In this document: piece by piece, positions 55,483-64,000 of the stretch
Position numbering within the stretch: the first letter of the stretch is position 1
Layout of the letters: every line of letters begins with the position of its first letter
Assembly: GCA_018873245.2 (NCBI GenBank)
Contig: JAEMBT020000005.1
Location: 9,622,001 to 9,686,000, forward strand
Source: Archegozetes longisetosus
Taxonomy: Eukaryota > Arthropoda > Arachnida > Sarcoptiformes > Trhypochthoniidae
DNA length: 64,000 bases
Direction of reading: 5' to 3'
Position numbers and translations under genes: made by a program
Notes under the pieces: model-generated
What the model was told of the DNA's origin: nothing
What the model saw: the letters and a program-made list of their open reading frames with translations, nothing else
The model's database searches: none

Positions 55483-56944
55483 ATGATTCAAATCCAGTAT
55501 TTAATTGTTTTTACAATTATGGCTACAAATTATGCCAATTGCTATAATAGTAAGTTTATTTGCAATGAAAGTTTGACAAAAATAAACTAAAATTTTAATT
55601 TTCAGTTATGTTCCCTGGAAACCATCAATATTTTCGCAAATGCTTCACATTATATGGCAATGAAGGAATATGTGTACCATTCAGTGAATGCAAATTTAAA
55701 ATCTATCAAGATTTGTTGTGTGAATTAACATGCGGTTTTGGAAGAGTATGTTGCTCAAAAGAGAAAGAGATATTAGATAGTGGTTTGAAAAAAGAAAATT
55801 CTGGCAGAACTTTAAACAAGGCCAAACTTCCAGAATGTAAGTAGTTTCGAGTTAATATGATAAATATTTAAATAAATACTTAATTTTTGACCTTTTATGA
55901 AAAGAGTTTCCTAATATTTAATTTCTTAGGTGTATTTTTTCGAATAATTAATTATTTTATAAATCAATAATCAAATTTTTCTAATTAAAATAATCATCTG
56001 TTATAAGTTTGTGGTAACAGAACTTCGGAAAACGTATTTTTAGCTGTTGTCGGCGGAGCTACAGCAGTTCCAGGTTCTTGGCCTTGGATTGTAAGATATT
56101 TGAAGCACAAGTTCTCACACCGCTGATCTAAAGGTTTTTTATATTTTTAATATTTAGGCTTCTCTTTCTTATAAAGGCGAACATCAATGCGGAGCATCTC
56201 TAATAACAGATCAACATCTCATTACTGCAGCGCATTGCGTTACACCTGGCGAAGATGTTTTGGATAGTTCATTATTTATGATAAGATTAGGTGAACATAA
56301 TCTTTCAGACATTACAGAAGATGATGCAGAAGAAGATTTCTTAGTTTCCAAAATTATAACTCATCAAAATTTTAATCATATTACACTTAAAAATGATATC
56401 GCAATCATTAAACTTCAAGAAAAGGTTTGAATTTTAGAACGAATGTTTAATTGAAAATTTCCAAAATAATTTTTGAATTAAAAACTTGTGATGAGAGTAA
56501 TAAAATTTTATTTCAATAAATGATTTTAAGGTTGACTTCAGTTCCAGAATATTTCCAATATGTCTACCATTTAATAAGGACCTATCACTGACCACTAGCC
56601 TTGGCCAAATCGCAGGTTGGGGTAAACTTAAACAAGGAGGAGATCTAAGTGATGTTCTTCAAGAGGCAGATGTTGCTATTATACCACAGACAGAATGTCG
56701 GGATGCATGGAAAAATTCTATAGTTAGCATAACTGATGAATATATATGCGCTGGTAATGAGGACTCGACTGTTGACACCTGTGAAGGAGATTCAGGCGGA
56801 CCACTCATTCAAATAGATCAAAGCGATGACCGATCTTATTTGATAGGCATTACCAGTTTTGGCAAGGAATGTGCAACTCCTGGATATCCTGGTGTGTATA
56901 CTAGAGTATCGAAATATTTGGATTGGATTAGAGATCGTTTGTAA
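55483..56944 (+). CDS. Clip-domain trypsin-like serine protease
   Basis: Five exons: 55483-55549, 55606-55836, 56008-56090, 56158-56424, 56531-56944, all with GT/AG borders, giving 353 residues. A signal peptide is followed by a clip-like domain with six main cysteines ending in CGFGRVCC, a charged linker, a chain-linking Cys101 and a chymotrypsin-fold domain. Catalytic residues: His153 (TAAHC), Asp207 (NDIAII), Ser304 (GDSGGP). Asp298, six before the Ser, predicts cleavage after Arg/Lys. The activation junction reads FLA|VVGG, so the P1 residue is Ala rather than Arg/Lys. AATAAA signals overlap the stop and lie 54 bp after it. Such proteases act in the haemolymph cascades for melanisation or Toll activation; the exact branch cannot be told. 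Confidence 0.85.
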
Positions 56945-57488
56945 TAAAATTTTCAATGAATTTCCCAAAAGTTTTTGAGTCTAAAATTCATTTACAGAAT
57001 AAAACCTCAAGAGATATGAATTAGTTATTTTTGTACGAATCCATGTAGAATAATCCCTGGCATGTCAGAGTGTACAGGCCAAAAACTTAAAAATTTTTCT
57101 TAAATTTAATTTTCTTAATTTTTAAACTTTTATTTTATTAACTTATTGAATAAAGTGTCTATTCCCTTGTTAATAATTGATTGCTTTGGAAATATACATA
57201 CAATACTCACACAGTTTTGATCTAGATTAAAGTTGGTATTCAAGTGCATTTTTGTCCACTTGAGGATTCGTAAGTCTGAAAGGATTATATGCCACTTGCG
57301 CGAAAGTCGTTCAAGCGAAACCCGTTTATGGGAAAGCTACTTAAGAGAAAAGTGATCTGAACGAAATTCTTTTGCACAAGAGCTTTTTAAGCGAACTTAT
57401 TATTTATAACTTGCTGAATCATTTTTACAAGGAGGCTATGAAGTGTCTTTCTAATCAATCTTAAGATAGGATAGGGTAGTTAAGATAG
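56945..57488. other. 3' flank of protease, nothing recognised
   Basis: Polyadenylation signals lie at its start. GCGAAA-type words (GCGAAAGTCG, GCGAAACC, GAGAAAAG) recur near 57300-57390 without clear periodicity. Confidence 0.4.
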
Positions 57489-57780
57489 GAAGAATAAAAA
57501 GGAGAATAGTAAAAAGTTTGTTTCACAACAAGTCACAAAATTCAATTCTTAACTTTGAAAACACCTTTAGTCGTATATATTGTCACATAATAGTTTAAAG
57601 TTAGAAAAAAGTTTGGGAAACTAAAGATTGATAAGATTGAGTTTTAGAATCTAATTATTTGACTCAAAAGTGCGTAAAGGCTGATTTAATATAATCAAAG
57701 TTTATTGTCTTTATGATCATTCATGATTCGTGATTTATTGTGAAACAAGCTTTTTACTATTCTCCTTTTTATTTTGAAGA
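57489..57780. mobile_element. Short TIR element (MITE), ~292 bp
   Basis: About 44 bp of inverted ends share AATAAAAAGGAGAATAGTAA and GTTTCACAA. The interior is non-coding. The superfamily is not determined. Confidence 0.7.
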
Positions 57781-57837
57781 AGTGTACATACTTAACATAA
57801 TAAAAATATAGTAAAAGTACCTTCAAACGTACAAGAA

Positions 57838-58487
57838 GTGAATGAAAGTCAGCAAGATTCTGAGAATAATTTTTGTGTTGTTTGTGAGCGAGCAGCCTCA
57901 GCAGCTTATACTTGCTCAAAATGTTGAGGCATCGTTCACACCATTTGTGGGCAACCAGGTAATGAGATGAGGGTTATGGTCAAAAAGTTAAATTTAATCG
58001 TTGTTTGAGTCTCAAATCATTTGATATCAACAGAGAAAGGGCTCATAGATCACTTCAACTACAAGCTAATAGAATGCTAAGTAAATCGCAAAAAAATTCC
58101 CCTGCTGTTGCGTTGGTGACGAATGTCACTGTTCCTGTGCCTGATCTCGATCGTGGGTGAGGTGATAGCCGAAGCATAATGGCAATCATTACTGAAGTAA
58201 CTAAAGCCAGTTAAAGACTAGGAACTATGTCTGGAATTTTAAATGGCACTTATTCTAGACATCAGTTTGCTCCATGCAAAGATCAATTCTTCACATTAGA
58301 AGATATTAACAAGCATAAAAGTATTTCGCTTCGAGAAGCCTCTACTCATGAGTCAATAGGTACTGGGCAAGACTTCTTTCGCTGTAATTGTAAAAAGAGT
58401 TGCGTTTCTCATTTGCACAAATGTAAACGCAATAATATGAAGGGTAATTCCAAGTGGCATAATAGTTCATCTTGTCGTAATAAATAA
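57838..58487 (+). pseudogene. Ginger/KRBA2-like integrase C-terminal relic
   Basis: The translation runs CVVCERAASAAYTCSKC (zinc-ribbon-like), then NREERAH-type NRERAHRSLQLQANRMLSKS, VTVPVPDLDRG, GILNGTYSRHQF, ISLREASTHESIGTGQDFF and a Cys-rich tail ending in HNSSSCRNK. This order is that of the C-terminal part of KRAB-A-domain-2/SCAN-3-like proteins, which derive from Ginger-type integrase transposons. Three in-frame stops (after YTCSKC, after DLDRG and after VTKAS) show decay. The integrase core itself is missing upstream. Confidence 0.65.
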
Positions 58488-59269
58488 TTCCCCTACTTTT
58501 CTGCTACAATAAAGTCGACATAGTTGTAATATCTTAAGATTTTGTATTCTTGTAACTTTTCAAATTAAACCTTCAGTACTAATTTGCAAGTTAAAAAATT
58601 TGGAGTAATAGAAATTATTAATAGTGTAACTTTTTTAAACTTCACTAAAGGGAGAAAATAGATTCTGGAAATCTCTATCTTTTATCAGTTTATTTTAGAA
58701 TTTCCAAAATTGAGTGAGTAATTTCTAGAAATCACTGGTTTTTTCTAGAAATCTGTAACTTATTGCCGAAATTTCAGAAATCACTGGTTAATTCTAGAAT
58801 TCACTCATTTCGGTAAATTACTGTAACATGTATATCATTTTGCATTCAATATCTAATAACCTCTGGATTATTATATTGTTAATACTGATATTCAAATTTC
58901 GAGAGTCCAGATTTTTGTCGAGTCTCGATCGATTGTTCCAGTTAGAGAGTTGAAAGCTACAGCCTAGGACCTAGAAAATAACAACCACTATACCACTATA
59001 TGCTTCTGAATTCCAGGCCCAATATATTTCAGTCAAACTTAACATACAAAATAAACTCAATGAATAACAAACAAAATTTAACTATCAAAGAATCTGCCAT
59101 TCATATGAACCCAATTGTTTAGAAATCAAACTTCATGCGCAAAAATTCAAAAATAAAATTACTTATTAGAGATCTATAGATTTTTAATGCATTTCTGGAA
59201 ATTGCTCAAATCTTAATAAAGAATGCAGAGAAAAAGATAGCTCTTTCTCCTATTACATACTCTCAATAA
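58488..59269. other. Spacer between integrase relic and glycosidase
   Basis: No gene seen. Near 58660-58810 a short imperfect repeat (GAAATCACTGGTT and TTCTAGAA words) occurs in two or three direct copies. Confidence 0.45.
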
Positions 59270-59299
59270 TTTATTATTGAGTTTTTAATTAATTCATAA

Positions 59300-61372
59300 T
59301 TAGTATATAAGAACCGGAGCAGTTAAATAAATCGTACTTTTCAAATCAGAATGTTTCAAGTTATCCAATAGAAAAAGCGTTTCCCATTCCAATGGATAAC
59401 GAACAATACCATCATTGGGTCCTCCCCAATAAGTATCAACATCATTCAGATTTATGATAATATACCTCCAACCAATCCAATCGATAGTTAAATGAGGCAT
59501 TGTACGCAATTGAAAGGTTTGACGAGAGGAATCAACGATTCGCATCCTAATTGACATCTCCTTACTGTCACCACACACCCAAATGCCAAACGCTTTCGGC
59601 TTACCAAGAATTTTACGATTTTCGCCTGTATTCGGGTGAACGTCTAAATACTTCCAGCCTTCACCATAGAAGTGATAGTCAAGTTTCAGTACTGAAGAAT
59701 CTGAATCAAAGAGAGGTTGAGGAGCTGAGCTAACGGACAATGACTGTTCAGAATTAATATTAAGATCACCACCAGGTATAATAATACAATCAGAAATCAC
59801 TTTATTGGGTATCACATAGAATGTATGCGCCTCAAAATTCGCAAAACTTCCACTAGTTTCAATTCGGAGTCCAACTGTGAAATTCCCATTAGGCTTCGAA
59901 TTTAGTGCAAATTTAATAACTTTTTCCGATTCGTTCGTCAGTTGAAACTGCATTTGAGTCTGTATTGGTTCAATTCCTTTGATATCAGTCAATCGTATCG
60001 TTCCATTATTAGCAGTTCTGTATGTATTCAAAATTTTGACAGCTAATGATTTTCCAGAATAAGGCATTACAACTGCATTCAACAGATTGGCTTCAGGTGC
60101 AGTTTCTAACGCGCGATTCGTTCCCTTTACTATAATACTTGTATATTGTGGTGAGTCATTCAATGTCAATGTTAGGCTTCCACCTTTTGATGACACATTC
60201 CGACGTATATCTCCTTTAAAATTAATGAGTTCGAAATCACAAATGTCTGAAGGAATAGTAGTCTGACGCGATTGTGCTGATATCGTCCAAGCAGCCATTC
60301 TAAGCTTTTGCCCATTTCTAAACAGCAGAACATAGTCATTTGGATTGGTAGCACCAATACGTTTTACATAACTATATCCTGCGAGCATAGAGTTAATAGT
60401 TTTAGCAGATAAATATGCTTCTTTTGGAGTGTAAACAGGGTTTTTTCCAGAATGATATTCGTATTCAACAATACCGAAGTGATGCTCAGGTTCGTTTTTA
60501 TCAGTACCATCATCGCGCCAATCGTAATATATACTGATGGGTATACTATTCATTGCATTCGTAAGCAATTCTCCCGCTAGATATTTAGCCTGAATTGTTC
60601 TATTAAAGTTGTCCCAGATATCACTATAACCCCATTCTCCTGAAATTATAGGAATTGTTTTTCCTCTTGGTGTATATTTTCTTATCAAACTTTTCAACTG
60701 GTAGTAAAAAGGGGTTACAGTTTCAGGTCCTGATCGACGATACGGATGAACAGAAATTGCATCCCAATAGTTCAAAAGTCCAGCTTTGAAACACTCTTCG
60801 AGGAAGACTAAGTCTTCTTCTGAAATGGCAGGTCCTATAATTATTTCGTTGGGACTTTCAGCGCGAATGGCTTTTACCGCTTCTAAGGCCATAGCTATAT
60901 ATTGGTGAACATCTGCATGACCGTCCCAAAACCGATCAATGTTTGGCTCATTCCAAATTTCCCAAATAATTCCATGTCCTTTAAAGTATTTCACAGCTGT
61001 AGCGGCCCATTTTGCAAATGCCTGACGTCACTCCACAGTAGTGACAGCCATTTCTTTATCATATAATGGGTTTCCGTAATCCATTATAAAATAAGCAGAG
61101 ATATTATACTTTTGGAGTTCAGTCAATGGGAATCGATTTCCATCAAAGTTGTAGATCCCTTTATTTTGTTCAGTCCATCGCCACATGATATCCATACGAA
61201 CCCACTTGAAACCTGCGGCTGCAATCATTTGCATTTCACCTGCATTTGGACGTAAGAAATGAATCATAACTCCGTTCCCATCATTGAATGGTTTTGTTGT
61301 AGATAAAGGACTTAATGTTGACACATATGGAATCGCAAAATATATAAGCTTTATTATTAAGCTGAAAATCAT
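59300..61372 (-). CDS. Secreted clan GH-A glycoside hydrolase, intronless, one internal TGA
   Basis: The start at 61372 encodes a signal peptide (IFSLIIKLIYFAIPY) and the first strands of a TIM barrel (GFKWVRMDIMWRW). The frame hits TGA at 61028-61030, then continues without shift as RQAFAKWAATAVKYFKGHGI; with the TGA counted it spans 690 codons. Catalytic residues are Glu142 in IWEIWNEPN (acid/base) and Glu246 in ISGEWGY (nucleophile), the GH5/GH39-type clan A layout. After about residue 330 come beta-rich linker domains and a C-terminal jelly-roll-like module (KPKAFGIWVCGD; IDWIGWRYI) known from bacterial glycosidases. There are no introns, and AATAAA lies about 25 bp past the stop (minus strand). 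This looks like a horizontally acquired bacterial gene adapted for secretion. Substrate unknown. The TGA, in the leaky TGA-C context, may be a fresh null mutation, readthrough or sequencing error. Confidence 0.75.
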
Positions 61373-61903
61373 TTTAAGTTATATTGTTGTATGACAATAA
61401 ACTATACTTGATTCACATCTTAGCTTATCGATTCAATTTATAGTCAAACGGTTATTATTTTGCCCTTAAATTAATGAATCGCGTAATTTTACAGAATTTA
61501 CTATTTTAATCGTGTTTAAATTTGCGTCAAACAAGTAAAACACTTGAAATTTTCATTTAGTGCTAACAGAAGCTACAGTTTATTATACAACATATGTTTA
61601 CTCACGGAATTGGCAAATATTTCATGGTTGAAAACAGGTTGCACTTTCTGATATGAAGCATATTTGGCTTGATTATTAAATCTTCTGGAATTACTGCATA
61701 TAATTTTTCATATGCTTCATACACGAGAAGCCACATAGCAAATGTATGGAACTTGTTTTTACTAAAATTATACCTGATATGACACGAATATCATGAGCTA
61801 TTCGTACATTACCGAAAATTTCAACATAAAAACCTAAAGTTTCATCTAAAAGTACATAACTTTATAAGAAAAAGACTTTGTTCTATTGGCAAAACTTGGT
61901 TAT
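61373..61903. other. 5' flank of the glycosidase, nothing recognised
   Basis: AT-rich; the promoter of the minus-strand glycosidase should lie at its beginning. CATATG(C/T)TTCAT(A/C)-type words recur twice near 61650-61720. Confidence 0.45.
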
Positions 61904-61905
61904 TA

Positions 61906-62547
61906 CCGGTTTACCTGACATTCATTTACATGCAATTATATGTTGAGAGAACTACGGTGTAACTAGACCTCGAGATATATTTACATGTAACTGTAACTCA
62001 AGATCTTCATAAATTTTACTAAAATAATGGTTCTCTCAAGGTATAGTGGCATGTAAGCAATAACTTGAGTTATGTTTACCAAACTATAAGCCAAATGAAA
62101 ATAAAAGTGTAAAGAAGTTTGTATTAAAAATTTTTTGATACATGAAAGTAAGTTCTAACAAAGAAACCCACGCTTTGAGTGACTTGAATAAAAAAATGAG
62201 TGACCAAACGGCAAATGATTGTTCTGATAATACTTCGCCGAAGATGAAGAAACAGAAAGTCAAATGAAAATTAAATATTTGAATATGTATTTAAAATTAA
62301 TATCTGTAATATTTAAATTTAGTCATTAACTAAATACTACTGTAGTTATTTTATGCAATAAAAAATAATTCACTTTTGATTTAAAATATAGTTACGCGTA
62401 AATTAAACCTTGATGTATAATTGTTGAATTACCTTGTTGTATAACCTTAATGAATAATGTACATGTAAAATGCATATTTTCTGAGTCTAAGTCAAAACAT
62501 TAACTCTTAAAGTATAGTGAAATGTAAGACAAAGTCAGGTAAACCGG
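61906..62547. mobile_element. TA-flanked TIR element, 642 bp
   Basis: The ends CCGGTTTACCTGAC are perfectly inverted and flanked by TA (61904-61905 and 62548-62549), as in Tc1/mariner-like insertions. Inside, TATAGTG(G/A)(C/A)ATGTAAG, ACATGTAA and AACTCAAG words repeat near both ends. It contains one 41-codon frame (62142-62267: MKVSSNKETHALSDLNKK, ending in KMKKQKVK, a nuclear-localisation-like basic tail) that could be a leftover of an encoded protein, but no transposase motif is recognisable. Confidence 0.75.
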
Positions 62548-64000
62548 TATAAGTATTTTATAGGATTTGTAACTGATAATCATTGAATGAAAGAAAATAA
62601 AGTATATTGTAATAATGAGATCACATATTTTGGTAATGAATTTATTTTAACTTAAGGAAGAGTATTCTGTAAATTAGTTTTCAGTATTTAAAAAATACAG
62701 ATGGGCTATCATATTAGATTAGTATAGTGTCGTCCACTTTAAAAATTAATGTTCTTATGATTCTGATCAGTATTAAAAACATAGATAATAAAATTGCAAT
62801 TTTACAACTGGCAAACTTTGAATGAACACCAAACTTAGATTCAAATGATTTCTAATCCATTGTTCTAGAAATCTACAAGTTCTCAAAGTTATTAAAATTG
62901 AAAACTATATATTCTATGCCCAAAAATATATTTCACTTTACTCGTTTCACTCTGCTAAAATTATATTTCCGATATAAGCATCTTTTACTATAATTTTTTG
63001 ATTTTCTGATACATTTTTCATAACTTAATTCTAAATACTATTTAATGTAGCCTTCTCGCTATTACAAGGAATACCGATTTCTCATCAGATCCTATAGAGG
63101 ATTCACTAGAACCTCAGTTATAGAGTAGGTTTTTCACTAAGTAGTCGGATGGAGAATATGCATCTGGCCGGAGGCGGTTATAATAGGAAACCTGTAGCCA
63201 AAAAAGAAGAGTCTCAGCGACTAGAAGACTCAAACCTGACTGGCTCATCACTTATGTTTCGGATATTATATCTTCAATTCTTTCAGATTTAAAGTTGTTT
63301 ACTCTAGTTAACCAAGCGCTGACTGATATAAAGCTAAACGTTAAATACAACTATTGTGCTAGTCAAAATTTATTTTTTTCATCGGTACGAACTATTCTGA
63401 TTAATCGTATTCGAACCATATATGCCTAATCATTCGAACTTAGTTAAAAATAGCGTAACCTCTAAATATGATTATATCATTATTGACCATTATTAACCAT
63501 CATAAAACCAGAAATTGTTCATTAAAACTTGATATATACATATTTTAATAATTATTACTTAATATTTTACTCGATTATATTACAGTTAGTTAGATTGAAC
63601 ATTAAAATTTTACATAAATTAGTAAATGAGAGTATATTTGGAATAAATTTACGGTGATCAAATATAAAATTAATTAAGTCAATTAACTTATATTCACGCA
63701 GCGTGCAACCAAGCAGCGTGTGAGTTTTCTATTTGGAAATTTCAATTCACTAGAATGATACAGAATTGTTTGTATTGATTGCATCTATTTATTGATTCAC
63801 ATCATTATTTTTTCAATCTAATTTCATATGAAAAATTGAATTAATGCATCATATTAATAAAATATTATGTATTTATCAATTGCCAATAACAAAAGAAATT
63901 TTCAGGGTCTCAAAATAAAGTTTATTAAATGAATATTTATGATAAGGATAAGCTTTAACCTATTAGATATGAAAATAAGAGTCAATTCTATATAGAGAAG
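62548..64000. other. AT-rich right end of the window, nothing recognised
   Basis: About 1.45 kb without supported genes, RNAs or clear repeats. Confidence 0.5.

Noticed and set aside
59551-59733. Plus-strand and alternative minus-strand frames within the glycosidase
   Set aside because: Shadows of the long glycosidase frame, with no independent support.
1-64000. Reassigned stop codons as an explanation for in-frame TAA/TGA
   Set aside because: Both codons also end genes at the expected places (for example TAA in the protease and TEP, TGA in chemoreceptor 1), so the standard code applies.

Overview
The window is a gene-poor, strongly AT-rich stretch of nuclear DNA from an arthropod. The evidence is two seven-transmembrane chemoreceptor genes of the gustatory-receptor type, a thioester-protein/alpha-2-macroglobulin (TEP) gene, a clip-domain trypsin-like protease, introns of about 40-160 bp with GT/AG borders, and many DNA transposons. 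The combination of lineage-specific chemoreceptors and a secreted bacterial-style glycosidase would suit a mite or a similar small arthropod, but the sequence alone does not settle the taxon.

Layout. At 65-243 is the 3' end of a leucine-rich-repeat gene running off the left edge. From 0.6 to 7.5 kb there are only TIR/MITE elements and dispersed repeats. At 7.7-9.0 kb lies chemoreceptor 1 (+), and at 11.5-12.1 kb a small secreted four-cysteine protein (+). From 12.9 to 23.2 kb is a transposon graveyard: two hAT-type relics, a MULE relic, a TIR element of unclear class, and a nearly complete PIF/Harbinger element that carries a tRNA-derived SINE inside its left end. Chemoreceptor 2 (-) is at 23.6-24.9 kb. 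At 26.8-30.0 kb are a decayed, unrecognised coding region and a chromodomain-containing exon. From 31.4 to 37.8 kb a pair of long inverted repeats encloses relics of a Merlin (ISXO2-like) and a P-element/THAP transposon. At 38.4-40.0 kb is an intronless AAA-ATPase gene of the VPS4/katanin type with a membrane tail, broken by one frameshift and one stop. A five-copy tandem repeat with a palindromic core lies at 41.4-42.1 kb. The eight-exon TEP gene spans 43.4-52.0 kb (+). At 52.3-53.1 kb is a large foldback repeat, at 55.5-56.9 kb the five-exon clip protease (+), at 57.8-58.5 kb a Ginger/KRBA2-like integrase relic, and at 59.3-61.4 kb an intronless secreted glycoside hydrolase (-) with one internal TGA. 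The rest is short TIR elements and AT-rich spacer.

How the genes relate. Two of the healthy-looking genes (TEP and clip protease) belong to arthropod humoral immunity, and they are separated by only about 3.5 kb; I see no other functional linkage. The two chemoreceptors are on opposite strands and differ too much to be a recent tandem pair.

Most notable: (1) a probably horizontally acquired clan-A glycosidase interrupted by a single TGA; (2) a TEP that has lost its thioester motif and also carries one in-frame TAA; (3) a clip protease whose activation site lacks a basic residue; (4) at least eight DNA-transposon types in 64 kb, several with readable target-site duplications; (5) an odd interleaved inverted repeat (A-B-A'-B'). 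Exon borders were inferred by eye from splice consensus and protein continuity.
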